Origin: a virus
IMG/VR virus record: IMGVR_UViG_3300010318_000073
Coordinates: 1 to 21,370 of that record
Reading direction: 5' to 3' (one strand)
Length of the DNA: 21,370 bases
The position numbers were made by a program, and so were the translations under genes. Shown here piece after piece: positions 7,387 through 15,641 of the stretch (position 1 is its first letter; each line of letters opens with the position of its first letter). The notes below the pieces were generated by a model, which saw only the letters and a list, made by a program, of their open reading frames with translations, was not told the DNA's origin and ran no database searches.

Positions 7387-7664
7387 AGAAAATAAAATCC
7401 TTTTGGATTAATTCATATAAAAGCGATAGAATAGCATTTTACTTTGAACTTATAAGTTTTATTTTCACAGTAAGTGCTAGTCTAACTTTGGCATTTAATG
7501 CCAGAGATCCAAATATGATGTATGTATACCCAGGATTCTTTATAGGATCTACCACACAATGCTATGCGGCATATAGGCGTGGGGCGGCTTGGGTAATGAT
7601 GTTAACTTTCTATTTTAGTTTGGTTAATATATTTGGATTTGGAATAGCCGCAAATTGGTGGTAA
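7383..7664 (+). CDS. Small membrane protein, 93 aa (TTG start)
   Basis: The frame starts at TTG 7383, overlapping the TGA of dsbA by 3 bases, with GGAAG about 7 bases upstream. The product begins with a basic stretch (MKKIKSFWINSYKSDR). Three hydrophobic segments follow, near residues 18-40, 48-60 and 68-90, with NARDPN between the first two and YRRGAAW before the last. This suits an inner-membrane protein with a cytoplasmic N-terminus. The end is NWW. I recognise no family. Similar tiny membrane proteins cluster in early regions of T4-like phages; a role in membrane takeover or exclusion is only a guess. Confidence 0.62.
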   Translation: MKKIKSFWINSYKSDRIAFYFELISFIFTVSASLTLAFNARDPNMMYVYPGFFIGSTTQCYAAYRRGAAWVMMLTFYFSLVNIFGFGIAANWW

Positions 7665-7676
7665 CATTGGCATACT

Positions 7677-7850
7677 ATGGCAGTATACTATAAGGCATTA
7701 GTAACTAAAGGCAAATTAGAGGCAACGGTATATTGGTATGAAAAAACTTATTCTAAACTAATGGAATCGGTTGACTTTTTATACAAATATGCTAAAGTAG
7801 ACGCAGTAGAATTAGAAATGATTTCAAAAAATGAGTACGAAAACAGATAG
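7677..7850 (+). CDS. Small hypothetical protein, 57 aa
   Basis: The frame runs from ATG 7677 to TAG 7848-7850. It encodes a Tyr/Lys/Glu-rich peptide starting MAVYYKALVTKG with alternating polar and hydrophobic residues. An antiparallel beta pair followed by a helix seems likely. The upstream ribosome site is weak. It fills an otherwise empty interval between two membrane-protein genes and overlaps the next gene by 20 bases, as is typical of this genome. I recognise no family; coding potential rests on packing and on the codon use being like its neighbours. Confidence 0.5.
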   Translation: MAVYYKALVTKGKLEATVYWYEKTYSKLMESVDFLYKYAKVDAVELEMISKNEYENR

Positions 7851-8076
7851 TAAACCACATCAGTGGTTAGCATGGACAGGTACTGCAATTTTATTAATTG
7901 CGGCAACTATGGCAAGTTTTAACTTATATCCATGGTATAGTTATGCATTTACACTTGCAAACACATTATGGGTAATAGTTGGTATATTATGGAAAGAACG
8001 TTCGCTCATTGTATTGAACGCAGGACTAACATTAATTTATATTATAGGCTTAATTCAAAATTTTATCGCTCAATAG
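7831..8076 (+). CDS. Small three-helix membrane protein, paralogue of the gene at 20644
   Basis: The 81-aa product has a short polar N-terminus, then three hydrophobic segments near residues 13-30, 34-52 and 58-77. The second and third are joined by GILWKERSLIVLN. This hinge and the flanking helices match the 109-aa protein at 20644, which has GLLWHDRALVFLN, and the spacing of Trp, Ala and Leu in the first helix also agrees. The two look like diverged copies of one family. The function is unknown; a small inner-membrane protein is likely. It overlaps the preceding frame by 20 bases, and the next gene, the DNA polymerase, starts 45 bases downstream. Confidence 0.66.
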   Translation: MSTKTDSKPHQWLAWTGTAILLIAATMASFNLYPWYSYAFTLANTLWVIVGILWKERSLIVLNAGLTLIYIIGLIQNFIAQ

Positions 8077-8121
8077 AGCAAGTAACAAGGCTATGTTGGC
8101 CAGAAGCAACAGAGGTAATAA

Positions 8122-10782
8122 ATGTACGTTGACTGTTTATTTGACAGAGACAAAGACCGTATTCACGTTGTAGAACGAGACAAAAACGGTCAAAGACAAT
8201 ATAGAGATTTCCCAGTAAAATATATCTTTTATTATGATGACCCACGTGGTAAGCATCGTAGTATCTATGGTGCACCTGTAACTAGAGTACAGTGTCGCAC
8301 ACTAAAAGACTTCCGTAAAGAAATAAAACTTGTAGGGACTAAGCGTCTTTATGAAAGTGATTTCAACCCAGTATTTCGTGTATTAGAGGAAAACTATCTA
8401 GGACAAGATGCACCAGATTTGCATACTTGCTTTTTTGATATTGAAGTTGACTTTGATAAAGATAGAGGATTTAGTCAGCCTGAAGATCCGTTTAATCCTG
8501 TAACCGCAATTACACTATACCTACAATGGTCTAAACAATTAATTACTTTGTGTTTGGCTCCTAAAGGTATGACTAAAGAGGATGCTAAAGAAATTACAAA
8601 TAAATTTGAGAACTGTTTCTTATTTGAAGAAGAAGCAGATTTACTTGATACATTCTTAACACTAATTGATGACGCAGATATTTTAAGTGGCTGGAACAGT
8701 GAAGGTTACGATATTCCGTATCTAGTAAACAGAGTTAAAAGAGTTTTAAGTGCAGATGATACAAGACGTTTTTGTTTGTGGGGACAAAAGCCTAAGTCAA
8801 GAACGTTTGAAAGATTTGGTGCAGAAACACTAACATTTGATACTATTGGTAGAGTGCATATGGACTATATGCAACTTTATCGTAAGTATACATATCATGA
8901 AATGCATAGTTATTCGCTGGATGCAATTGGAGAGTATGAACTTGATGAACGCAAAGTACAGTATGAAGGTACATTGGATCAACTGTATAACAACGATTTT
9001 GAAAAGTTTTTAGACTATAACAGACAAGATACAATGCTACTAAACAAACTTGATGAGAAATTAAAGTTTATGGCATTAAGTAGTGAACTTGCACACGCCA
9101 ATACTGTACTACTGCAAACAACAATGGGTGCAGTAGCAGTTACAGAACAAGCAATTATTAATGAAGCACACGAAAGAGGATTAGTAGTTCCTAGTCGTAA
9201 GAGCCGAGAAGAACTTGGTAATACACAGGCGGCAGGTGCTTATGTGGCATATCCTAAAAAAGGATTACATGATTGGATTGGTGCAATTGATATTAATAGT
9301 CTGTATCCTAGTTCTATTAGAGCATTGAATATGGGTAATGAAACTATTGTAGGACAACTTCGTCCAGACTATACAAACACACACGTTAAAGATGCAATGG
9401 ATAATAAAAAATCTTTTGCAGATGCTTGGGAAGGTATGTTTGGTAGTATTGAATATGAACTTGTTATGAAACAAGATAAAAACCAAGAGATTGTTGTTGA
9501 ATGGGAAGATGGTGGCAATGATGTAATGACAGGTGCCCAAATATATAAAATGATATTCCTACAAAACAATCCATGGATGTTAAGTGCTAATGGTACAATA
9601 TTCTCAAGTGATAAAGAAGGTGTTGTCCCTGGACTACTAGCAAGATGGTACAGTGAACGACAAGAAATTCAAAAGAAGAAAAGTGAAGCAACTACTCCAG
9701 AAGAAAAATCATTTTGGGATAAACGACAACTTGTTAAAAAAATTAACCTAAACAGTTTGTATGGTGCTATTCTAAATCCAGGCTGTAGGTTCTTTGATAA
9801 ACGTATTGGACAAAGTACTACATTATCCGGTAGAGCCATTGCAAAACACATGAACGCATATGTAAATGAATGTATTACAGGCGAGTATGATCATTTAGGT
9901 AAAGCAATTATATATGGTGATACTGATAGTACATATTTTAGTGCATGGCCCGTAGTAAAAGAACAGGTTGAAAAGGGAGAACTTAATTGGGATAAAGATT
10001 TTGCTATTAAACTCTACGATAGTATTGCAGAGAAAGTAAATGAAAGTTTTCCTGACTTTATGAAAGACGCATTTAATTGTCCACGTAAAAACGGTGAGAT
10101 TATTGTAGGTGGTAGAGAAATGGTTGCAAGTAAAGGATTGTTTATTACAAAGAAACGTTATGCACTTCTTTACTATGACATTGAAGGCTTTAGAACAGAC
10201 ACAGGAGACAGTCCAGGCAAGATTAAGGCTATGGGACTTGACCTTAAACGTAGTGATACACCTAAAGTTGTACAAGACTTTTTAAGTGATGTATTAACTG
10301 GAGTACTTACTGGAAATGGTAGAGAAGAAACATTAGAAAAAGTAAAAAAATTTAAAGAAGATTTTATGTTAAGACCGGCTTGGGAGAAAGGATCCCCTAG
10401 ACGTGCTAATAACATGACAAAGTTTCAAGCAATGGAAGAAAGGCTTGGAAAAGCAAATATGCCAGGACACGTTAGAGCAAGTATGAACTGGAATAGATTG
10501 CGTAAGATGAACAGTGATAGATATAGTACTGAAATCAAAGACGGTGCCAAAGTCATTGTTTGTAAACTAAAAGCAAATCCTTTAGGATATACAAGTGTGG
10601 CTTATCCAACAGACGAAACACACTTACCTAAATGGTTTAAAGAACTGCCGTTCGATGATGGTGCTATGGAAAGTACTGTAATTGACAGCAAAATTAATAA
10701 CTTACTAGAAGTACTCGAATGGGATCTAACATTAGATTCTGATACAAGTAGTAAGTTTAATGATTTATTTACGTTTGAGTAA
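8122..10782 (+). CDS. 43: DNA polymerase, family B, T4 gp43 type
   Basis: The 886-aa protein matches the length of T4 gp43 (898 aa). It holds all exonuclease and polymerase motifs: Exo I FFDIEVDFD (D106, E108), Exo II with GWNSEGYDIPY (D197), Exo III YNRQD (D303), polymerase motif A GAIDINSLYPSS (D390), motif B KKINLNSLYGA (about 539-549), motif C IYGDTDS (598-603) and a later TKKRY. Both proofreading and synthesis should therefore be active. It replicates the phage genome with the sliding clamp encoded directly downstream; clamp loader gp44/gp62 is not in the window. The ATG at 8122 follows GAGGT. The terminal residues NDLFTFE may be the clamp-binding tail, as in T4. No intron, intein or split is seen. 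Confidence 0.98.
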   Translation: MYVDCLFDRDKDRIHVVERDKNGQRQYRDFPVKYIFYYDDPRGKHRSIYGAPVTRVQCRTLKDFRKEIKLVGTKRLYESDFNPVFRVLEENYLGQDAPDLHTCFFDIEVDFDKDRGFSQPEDPFNPVTAITLYLQWSKQLITLCLAPKGMTKEDAKEITNKFENCFLFEEEADLLDTFLTLIDDADILSGWNSEGYDIPYLVNRVKRVLSADDTRRFCLWGQKPKSRTFERFGAETLTFDTIGRVHMDYMQLYRKYTYHEMHSYSLDAIGEYELDERKVQYEGTLDQLYNNDFEKFLDYNRQDTMLLNKLDEKLKFMALSSELAHANTVLLQTTMGAVAVTEQAIINEAHERGLVVPSRKSREELGNTQAAGAYVAYPKKGLHDWIGAIDINSLYPSSIRALNMGNETIVGQLRPDYTNTHVKDAMDNKKSFADAWEGMFGSIEYELVMKQDKNQEIVVEWEDGGNDVMTGAQIYKMIFLQNNPWMLSANGTIFSSDKEGVVPGLLARWYSERQEIQKKKSEATTPEEKSFWDKRQLVKKINLNSLYGAILNPGCRFFDKRIGQSTTLSGRAIAKHMNAYVNECITGEYDHLGKAIIYGDTDSTYFSAWPVVKEQVEKGELNWDKDFAIKLYDSIAEKVNESFPDFMKDAFNCPRKNGEIIVGGREMVASKGLFITKKRYALLYYDIEGFRTDTGDSPGKIKAMGLDLKRSDTPKVVQDFLSDVLTGVLTGNGREETLEKVKKFKEDFMLRPAWEKGSPRRANNMTKFQAMEERLGKANMPGHVRASMNWNRLRKMNSDRYSTEIKDGAKVIVCKLKANPLGYTSVAYPTDETHLPKWFKELPFDDGAMESTVIDSKINNLLEVLEWDLTLDSDTSSKFNDLFTFE

Positions 10783-10789
10783 AATGTAC

Positions 10790-10818
10790 TTGACTTTTGT
10801 CTTGAACCTAAATATAAT
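10790..10818 (+). promoter_or_regulatory. Strong sigma70 promoter for the sliding clamp, with embedded CTAAATA
   Basis: TTGACT (10790-10795), a 17-base spacer and TATAAT (10813-10818) make a near-perfect host-type promoter. CTAAATA (10808-10814) overlaps the -10 and could serve as a late element. The clamp ATG is 30 bases downstream with AAGGAG between them. The permease gene behind the clamp would share this transcript. Confidence 0.8.
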
Positions 10819-10847
10819 AGTAAACATAATTAAGGAGTTAAACCGAC

Positions 10848-11579
10848 ATGAAAGACTATCTAAATGATATTGTTCAGCATACACACAGTTTAGGCTTTAT
10901 TGATCTAATCAAAGTTACTGGTAGTGATACTGAAACATCAATTGAAGGACTTGCTGAAGACAGAAGCGTTATTGTTCAAGCCAAGTTCAAAAATCCATAC
11001 GCAGAGTTCATTGGAACTTTTGGTATGCCAAATCTAAGTAAGTTATCTATTCTACTTGGTATTCAAGAATACAAGGAAAATGCTAAAATCTCAATTACTA
11101 GACAAGAACGCAACGGTACAGAAGTACCAGTGGGTTTGTATTTTGAGAACGTTAGAGGTGACTTTAAAAACGACTATCGCTTTATGACAAGCGAAGTTAT
11201 TAACGACAAACTTAAGACTGTAAAATTTAAAGGTGTTAAGTGGGACGTAGAAATTCAACCAACTGTAGCAAGTGTACAAAGACTTAAAATGCAGGCTCAA
11301 GTACACAGTGAAGAAACTACTTTTATTGCTAAAACTGAAGATGGAAACTTAAAGTTCTACTTTGGTGATCACAGTACACACGCAGGTAACTTTGTATTTG
11401 CTCCTGATATTACAGGATCTCTAAAACATGGTTGGCAGTGGCCCGTTCAACAGGTACTTAGTATTCTAAGTTTACCAGGAGATATCACTATGAGATTCTC
11501 TGATGAAGGTGCTAGTATGATTACTGTTGATAGCGGTATGATTACATATGATTATATTTTACCAGCACAAAGTAAGTAG
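10848..11579 (+). CDS. 45: Sliding clamp, T4 gp45 type
   Basis: The 243-aa protein is close to T4 gp45 (228 aa) in length and organisation. The N-terminal helix-strand unit is followed by a repeated domain rich in short strands, with LGIQEYKENAKISI near residue 70 and a C-terminal strand set ending in VDSGMITYDYILP. That last strand pattern is typical of phage clamps. As a trimeric ring it tethers gp43 to DNA and, in T4, couples replication to late transcription with gp55 and gp33. It has its own strong promoter and an AAGGAG ribosome site, so early and abundant synthesis is expected. The gene order polymerase then clamp differs from T4, where the clamp gene lies upstream. Identification rests on position, length and strand layout rather than a catalytic motif. 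Confidence 0.85.
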   Translation: MKDYLNDIVQHTHSLGFIDLIKVTGSDTETSIEGLAEDRSVIVQAKFKNPYAEFIGTFGMPNLSKLSILLGIQEYKENAKISITRQERNGTEVPVGLYFENVRGDFKNDYRFMTSEVINDKLKTVKFKGVKWDVEIQPTVASVQRLKMQAQVHSEETTFIAKTEDGNLKFYFGDHSTHAGNFVFAPDITGSLKHGWQWPVQQVLSILSLPGDITMRFSDEGASMITVDSGMITYDYILPAQSK

Positions 11580-11582
11580 TAA

Positions 11583-12128
11583 ATGATTTCTAGTTTTGTA
11601 TATGTAGGACGTGAAGCCTTAGAAATGATGTTTCTAAGTCTTATGGTATCAAGTGCCATAGGATATAATTGGAAATTATATGCATCGGCAGGACTAGGAT
11701 TACTTACTGGTCTAATTGTTGGTTGGCTTCTAGGACAAGCATTGGCGCCTCATGATGGTGCTATGTATCTTCTATTATCTCTATTAATGTTGTATCTTTT
11801 TTATACAAGCAAAGATATGGCAATGCATATTAAAACTCACGTGGAACAAATCAAGCAAGGTCAAACAGGAACACTGGTTGGTTTGTTTACTATCTTTTTT
11901 ATATTTGCTAGAGAGTTTATGGAAATATTTACATTTATGTTTCAAGAAATCAATAACACTAAACAAAGTTGGTTAGGTGCCACATTAGCCATAGCGATTG
12001 TGTTTGGTACATTTCCTTTTATTAGGAAAAACCTAAATACTCAAACAATGTTCACAGTAACAAGATATGCATTTTTAGTATTTGCAGTTTGGTTTGGGTA
12101 TGAAGCATTTGAAAATTTTATTAAGTAG
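11583..12128 (+). CDS. FTR1/EfeU-like iron permease, short form
   Basis: The 181-aa protein is almost entirely membrane helices, about six. It carries two REXXE motifs, R10-EAL-E14 in the first helix and R110-EFM-E114 in a middle helix, roughly 100 residues apart. Paired REXXE motifs in membrane helices are the iron-binding hallmark of the FTR1/EfeU permease family. Family members are usually nearer 280 residues with seven helices, so this is a shortened form. A soluble loop near residues 77-97 is polar and basic. The start at 11583 is 3 bases after the clamp stop, so it should be co-transcribed from the promoter at 10790. As an auxiliary metabolic gene it could raise iron uptake during infection; an altered substrate cannot be excluded. 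Confidence 0.72.
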   Translation: MISSFVYVGREALEMMFLSLMVSSAIGYNWKLYASAGLGLLTGLIVGWLLGQALAPHDGAMYLLLSLLMLYLFYTSKDMAMHIKTHVEQIKQGQTGTLVGLFTIFFIFAREFMEIFTFMFQEINNTKQSWLGATLAIAIVFGTFPFIRKNLNTQTMFTVTRYAFLVFAVWFGYEAFENFIK

Positions 12129-12134
12129 GGAAGA

Positions 12135-13601
12135 ATGAAAACTAATTTAACAGAACAACAAAAAGACTATGCAATCTTTTTGCCTGCACTTAGTACATTC
12201 TATGCATTGTTTGTAGGTAGACAAAGACGACACGAGTATATTCCTTATAATCGTGTTCCAAGTTTTTTACAACACGGAGTAGAAAGTATTAACTGGTTGG
12301 CACCTGAAGGGTTGTGGCAATACAAATGGAGTTTGCACTCGGCAGGACACGCCAGTTTAGATTTGCAAAAAGATATGTATCGAGAAGATATGTATAGAGA
12401 TAGAAATCGAAATACTAGTTGGTTGTTAGGCGACAGTGGAGGCTTTCAGATTGGTAAAGGCAAGTGGGAAGGCGACTGGCGTAAAGGCAGTGGATGTCCA
12501 CAAGCACAGAAGAAACGTGAAGGCGTTCTTAAGTGGATGGATGCTTTTATGGATTATGGAATGATTTTAGATATTCCGGCATGGGTAAGCAGAAGTCCAG
12601 AAGGTGCAAGTGCTAGTAAAATTAGTTCTTATCAAGAAGCAGTAGAGGGAACACAACAAAATAACGAATACTTTATTAAGAATCGTAATGGTAATTGTAA
12701 GTTCTTAAATGTTTTACAAGGTGAAAACTTTGCACAAGCAGACGATTGGTATGCACAAATGAAACACTTTAGTGATCCTAAAGTTTACCCTGATGCACAC
12801 TTTAATGGTTGGGCAATGGGCGGTCAAAATATGTGTGACTTACATCTTGCTCTTAAACGTGTAGTTGAATTACGTTTCGACGGTTTACTTGAACAAGGTA
12901 AACAAGACCTTATGCACTTCCTAGGTACAAGTAAACTTGAATGGGCACTAGTACTTACTGATATTCAACGTGCAGTAAGAAAAAATCATAATCCGAACTT
13001 TACTATTACCTTTGATTGTGCAAGTCCTTTCTTGTGTACTGCAAATGGTCAAATGTATACGGGACATAGAACAGAACAAAATGAAAAATGGAGTTATTTA
13101 ATGTCGGTTGCTCCAGATGATAAAGCATTAAGTTCTGATACTAGACCTTATGATGATATGGCTACAGAATTCTTTAAGAAGTCTGATACTGTCTGGATGC
13201 CTACGCCTATTACTAAAGGACTAAAAGTAAACGATGTATGCATCTATAGTCCAACAGATGTAAACAGAATGGGCACAAGCACTAAAACTAGTTGGGATAG
13301 TTTTGCATATGCACTTATGATGAATCATAATGTTTATACACATATTAATAGTGTACAAGAAGCAAACAGAGAATACGACACAGGCAAATATCCTAATATG
13401 CTAGTAGATGATAACTTTGATAAAACTGAAGTTAAAGATGTAATTGCTAGAATTTTTGAACTGGATAGTAAAGATAAAGCATTACAACTTATCGAAGATC
13501 ATACAAAGTTATGGATGAAAGTTGTTGGTACAAGAGGGTACGTTGGTAAAAAGACAATCAATGCATCTAGTCAATTTAATAGTCTATTTGAGGAAGCCTA
13601 A
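12135..13601 (+). CDS. dpdA: TGT/DpdA-like 7-deazaguanine transglycosylase
   Basis: The 488-aa protein shows the tRNA-guanine transglycosylase TIM-barrel signatures in order. LLGDSGGFQIGKG holds D100, the base-binding or acid/base Asp. LDIP holds D146, and NVLQGEN follows at about 192-198. Then come GWAMGGQ (226-231), MHFLGTSK (260-267) and FDCASPF, with D294 as the predicted nucleophile. No CxCxxC zinc site of canonical TGT is visible. This divergence, the extra length and the phage setting favour the DpdA branch, which inserts 7-deazaguanine bases into DNA, over a tRNA-queuosine enzyme. GGAAG precedes the ATG by 4 bases. The stop overlaps the next start by one base. FolE at 19394 could feed the same pathway. 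Whether it acts on DNA is inferred. Confidence 0.78.
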   Translation: MKTNLTEQQKDYAIFLPALSTFYALFVGRQRRHEYIPYNRVPSFLQHGVESINWLAPEGLWQYKWSLHSAGHASLDLQKDMYREDMYRDRNRNTSWLLGDSGGFQIGKGKWEGDWRKGSGCPQAQKKREGVLKWMDAFMDYGMILDIPAWVSRSPEGASASKISSYQEAVEGTQQNNEYFIKNRNGNCKFLNVLQGENFAQADDWYAQMKHFSDPKVYPDAHFNGWAMGGQNMCDLHLALKRVVELRFDGLLEQGKQDLMHFLGTSKLEWALVLTDIQRAVRKNHNPNFTITFDCASPFLCTANGQMYTGHRTEQNEKWSYLMSVAPDDKALSSDTRPYDDMATEFFKKSDTVWMPTPITKGLKVNDVCIYSPTDVNRMGTSTKTSWDSFAYALMMNHNVYTHINSVQEANREYDTGKYPNMLVDDNFDKTEVKDVIARIFELDSKDKALQLIEDHTKLWMKVVGTRGYVGKKTINASSQFNSLFEEA

Positions 13602-14476
13602 TGAAAAGTCTCATCGTAGGTATGGGAATAGGTAAACTGTACTTTAAAGTACTTTCAGAATTGGGTCACGAAGTTGTAACTGTTGACCCAAAGCGACCAG
13701 CAAATTATAAGCACATTGAAGAAGTTCCAGTTGATATGTACGACACTGTACATATTTGTACACCAAACGAAACACACGAAGACTTAGCAAGATTTATTGC
13801 TCCATGGTGTCATCTTTTGTTTATTGAAAAGCCTGGACTACCTACAACAAAAGCCTGGGAAGATTTATACTATGACTTTCCAGAGTGTCGTATTAGTATG
13901 GTAAAAAATAATCAACATAGACACAACATTGAAGAACTTACTAATATGGCTAGAACAAGTCGTTCCGTTGACATTCATTGGTGTAATAAAAACAGAGTAC
14001 CTAATCCAGGTACTTGGTTCACTACTAAGGAATTAGCATTTGGAGGCGTAAGTAGGGACTTACTTCCACACTTATTAAGTTTATATCAAGTGTTTAATCC
14101 TAACTATGAAGATGTGCAAATGTCTAATCCAATAGCAAAACAAAATTGGAAGTTAAAAGACTTACTTGATACTGATTATGGTATTGTTGATCCAAATGGT
14201 ATTCACGATGTAGATGATGAAGCAGGTATGACATACAAAACTAAATTTTGTGAATACAACTTACTCGCTAATTGGCGAACAGATTTATATGATGACGTTG
14301 GCATAAACTTTGAAATACTTGGCAATATTGAACGAGTGGAACTTGGCTTATGTCCGGAAGATGCATATAAAAGAATGATTGACACAGGGCTCAAAAACCT
14401 GCATAATGATACATATTGGGAAAATGAATTTAAAAAAGATGTTTGGATACATCAACAAATGGAAGACTTATGTTAG
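13601..14476 (+). CDS. Gfo/Idh/MocA-family oxidoreductase
   Basis: The 291-aa protein begins with a Rossmann strand and glycine loop (VGMGIGK, residues 6-12). CTPNETHEDL (53-62) and LFIEKPG (73-79) follow. The NETH and EKP motifs are characteristic of NAD(P)-dependent Gfo/Idh/MocA dehydrogenases that act on sugars or cyclitols. The catalytic-region motif reads GGVSRDLLPHLL (149-159), with D153 and H157. The protein is a little shorter than the usual 330-390 residues, mostly in the C-terminal sheet. It overlaps the DpdA-like gene by one base and the following dehydrogenase by 7 bases, so the three are translationally coupled. The substrate is unknown. A role in making a modified nucleoside or a sugar for it is possible but unproven. 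Confidence 0.75.
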   Translation: MKSLIVGMGIGKLYFKVLSELGHEVVTVDPKRPANYKHIEEVPVDMYDTVHICTPNETHEDLARFIAPWCHLLFIEKPGLPTTKAWEDLYYDFPECRISMVKNNQHRHNIEELTNMARTSRSVDIHWCNKNRVPNPGTWFTTKELAFGGVSRDLLPHLLSLYQVFNPNYEDVQMSNPIAKQNWKLKDLLDTDYGIVDPNGIHDVDDEAGMTYKTKFCEYNLLANWRTDLYDDVGINFEILGNIERVELGLCPEDAYKRMIDTGLKNLHNDTYWENEFKKDVWIHQQMEDLC

Positions 14477-15372
14477 TTAGACTATTACACACAAAAGGCG
14501 AAGGTAAGTTTGTAGAAACTGAATGGATAAAGCCTGATATTAAGTCTGATGAAATTGAAGTAAAAGCAATCATGACAGGTGTATGTCGTAGCGATATCGA
14601 TATGATGAATGGAGACTTTGGTCCATTACCTTTAGAAATGCAAGGGCACGAAGGACTAGGATTAGTTGTTGGTGTAGGAAAAGATGTTAAAGACTGTAAT
14701 GTTGGAGACATTGTTGCTACTAGAGGCGAACCTGCATATGCAGATTATTATAATGCAAAAGCAACAGAATATGTAGTAGTACCTGAAGCAGATCCTAAAT
14801 ACATTGTAGAACCTGTGGCTTGCGGTATTAATATTGTAATGACAATTTTAGATGATTTAATGAAACGTAAAAAGTCTAAAATATTAATTATAGGAAGTGG
14901 GTTCTTATCAACAGTAGTTTATACAAAATTAAAAAGTTTACATTTAGACACATCGGTAGATGTACTAGGACGTAGTAATAGAAAGTTTTGGGAAGACCGT
15001 TTAATTGAAGTTCCAAAAGGAAGATATGATGTAGTTATTGATTTAAAAGATGACAATTCCTTAGTATTTGACTTTGGTTACTTGTTAGAAGATAATCCTA
15101 TTGTAGTAATTGCGGCAGAGAAAAAAGGTATCAATACAACGTTTGGTAAACTACTTTGGAAAAATGCAAAGATGTATTTTCCTAGTCCACGTAATCCAAA
15201 CTTTCATTTTTGTATGAAAGATGCAGTAAACTTAATTGAATCTGGTATGTTAAACATTGATAACTTTTGGACAAAAGGATACGATAGAAAAACAGAATGG
15301 CAACAAGCATTTGAAGATGGAAACAATCGTCCAGAAGGATATTCAAGAGGTTATATTAAATGGACGAAGTAA
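14470..15372 (+). CDS. Zinc-dependent MDR (alcohol/sorbitol dehydrogenase-like) protein
   Basis: The start is set at ATG 14470, which overlaps the preceding stop by 7 bases and has GGAAG at 14461-14465; an ATG at 14443 is possible but adds residues unlike the family. The 300-aa protein has MDR features. GVC39RSD and GH60E61 give the catalytic zinc site. VE114PVACG resembles the sorbitol-dehydrogenase ligand Glu. A Rossmann motif IIGSGFLS lies near 140-147. The four-cysteine structural zinc loop is absent, and the protein is shorter than the usual 340-350 residues. It probably oxidises or reduces an alcohol or sugar with NAD(P). Together with the Gfo/Idh/MocA gene it suggests a two-step redox pathway. 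The product is unknown. Confidence 0.75.
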   Translation: MLVRLLHTKGEGKFVETEWIKPDIKSDEIEVKAIMTGVCRSDIDMMNGDFGPLPLEMQGHEGLGLVVGVGKDVKDCNVGDIVATRGEPAYADYYNAKATEYVVVPEADPKYIVEPVACGINIVMTILDDLMKRKKSKILIIGSGFLSTVVYTKLKSLHLDTSVDVLGRSNRKFWEDRLIEVPKGRYDVVIDLKDDNSLVFDFGYLLEDNPIVVIAAEKKGINTTFGKLLWKNAKMYFPSPRNPNFHFCMKDAVNLIESGMLNIDNFWTKGYDRKTEWQQAFEDGNNRPEGYSRGYIKWTK

Positions 15373-15641
15373 GACAAATTATTAATGAATTAAAAGAGTA
15401 CAGAGCCGAACTTGTATACAAAAATTACCCAATGAGTAAGATAAATGAAATGATTATTAAATGGGAAGATTGGTTAAACAATCCAGAACCTTCGTTATCG
15501 TATATACATCAGTTAGAAAGATTTCGACACAGAGAAGAAGCAGAACGTAAAGCACTAGAAGAATATTCTGAACGTGCTAGATATGAAGATCAACGTGCTA
15601 ATAAAATTTCAAAAAACATACCACCGGAGTTTGACAAATGA
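15360..15641 (+). CDS. Small charged helical protein, 93 aa
   Basis: The ATG at 15360 lies inside the end of the dehydrogenase gene (13-base overlap). The product is highly charged and probably helical throughout: an N-terminal helix with INELKEYRAEL, a WEDWLNN turn, then a long Arg/Glu helix with FRHREEAERKALEEYSERAR, which could form a coiled coil. There are no cysteines, signal peptide or membrane segment. The stop overlaps the next start (ATGA). I recognise no family. As part of the coupled block it may be a partner or adaptor of an enzyme there, but nothing in the sequence proves that. Confidence 0.62.
   Translation: MDEVRQIINELKEYRAELVYKNYPMSKINEMIIKWEDWLNNPEPSLSYIHQLERFRHREEAERKALEEYSERARYEDQRANKISKNIPPEFDK

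Noticed and set aside
7773-7800. TTGACT inside the 57-aa frame as a promoter.
   Set aside because: No acceptable -10 hexamer lies 15-19 bases downstream.
8067-8078. GCTC-AATA-GAGC inverted repeat near the end of the 81-aa gene.
   Set aside because: A 4-base stem is expected by chance and no T-run follows.
8093-8173. 26-codon frame between the membrane-protein gene and the polymerase gene.
   Set aside because: It runs mostly inside the polymerase gene in another frame and has no motif or ribosome site.
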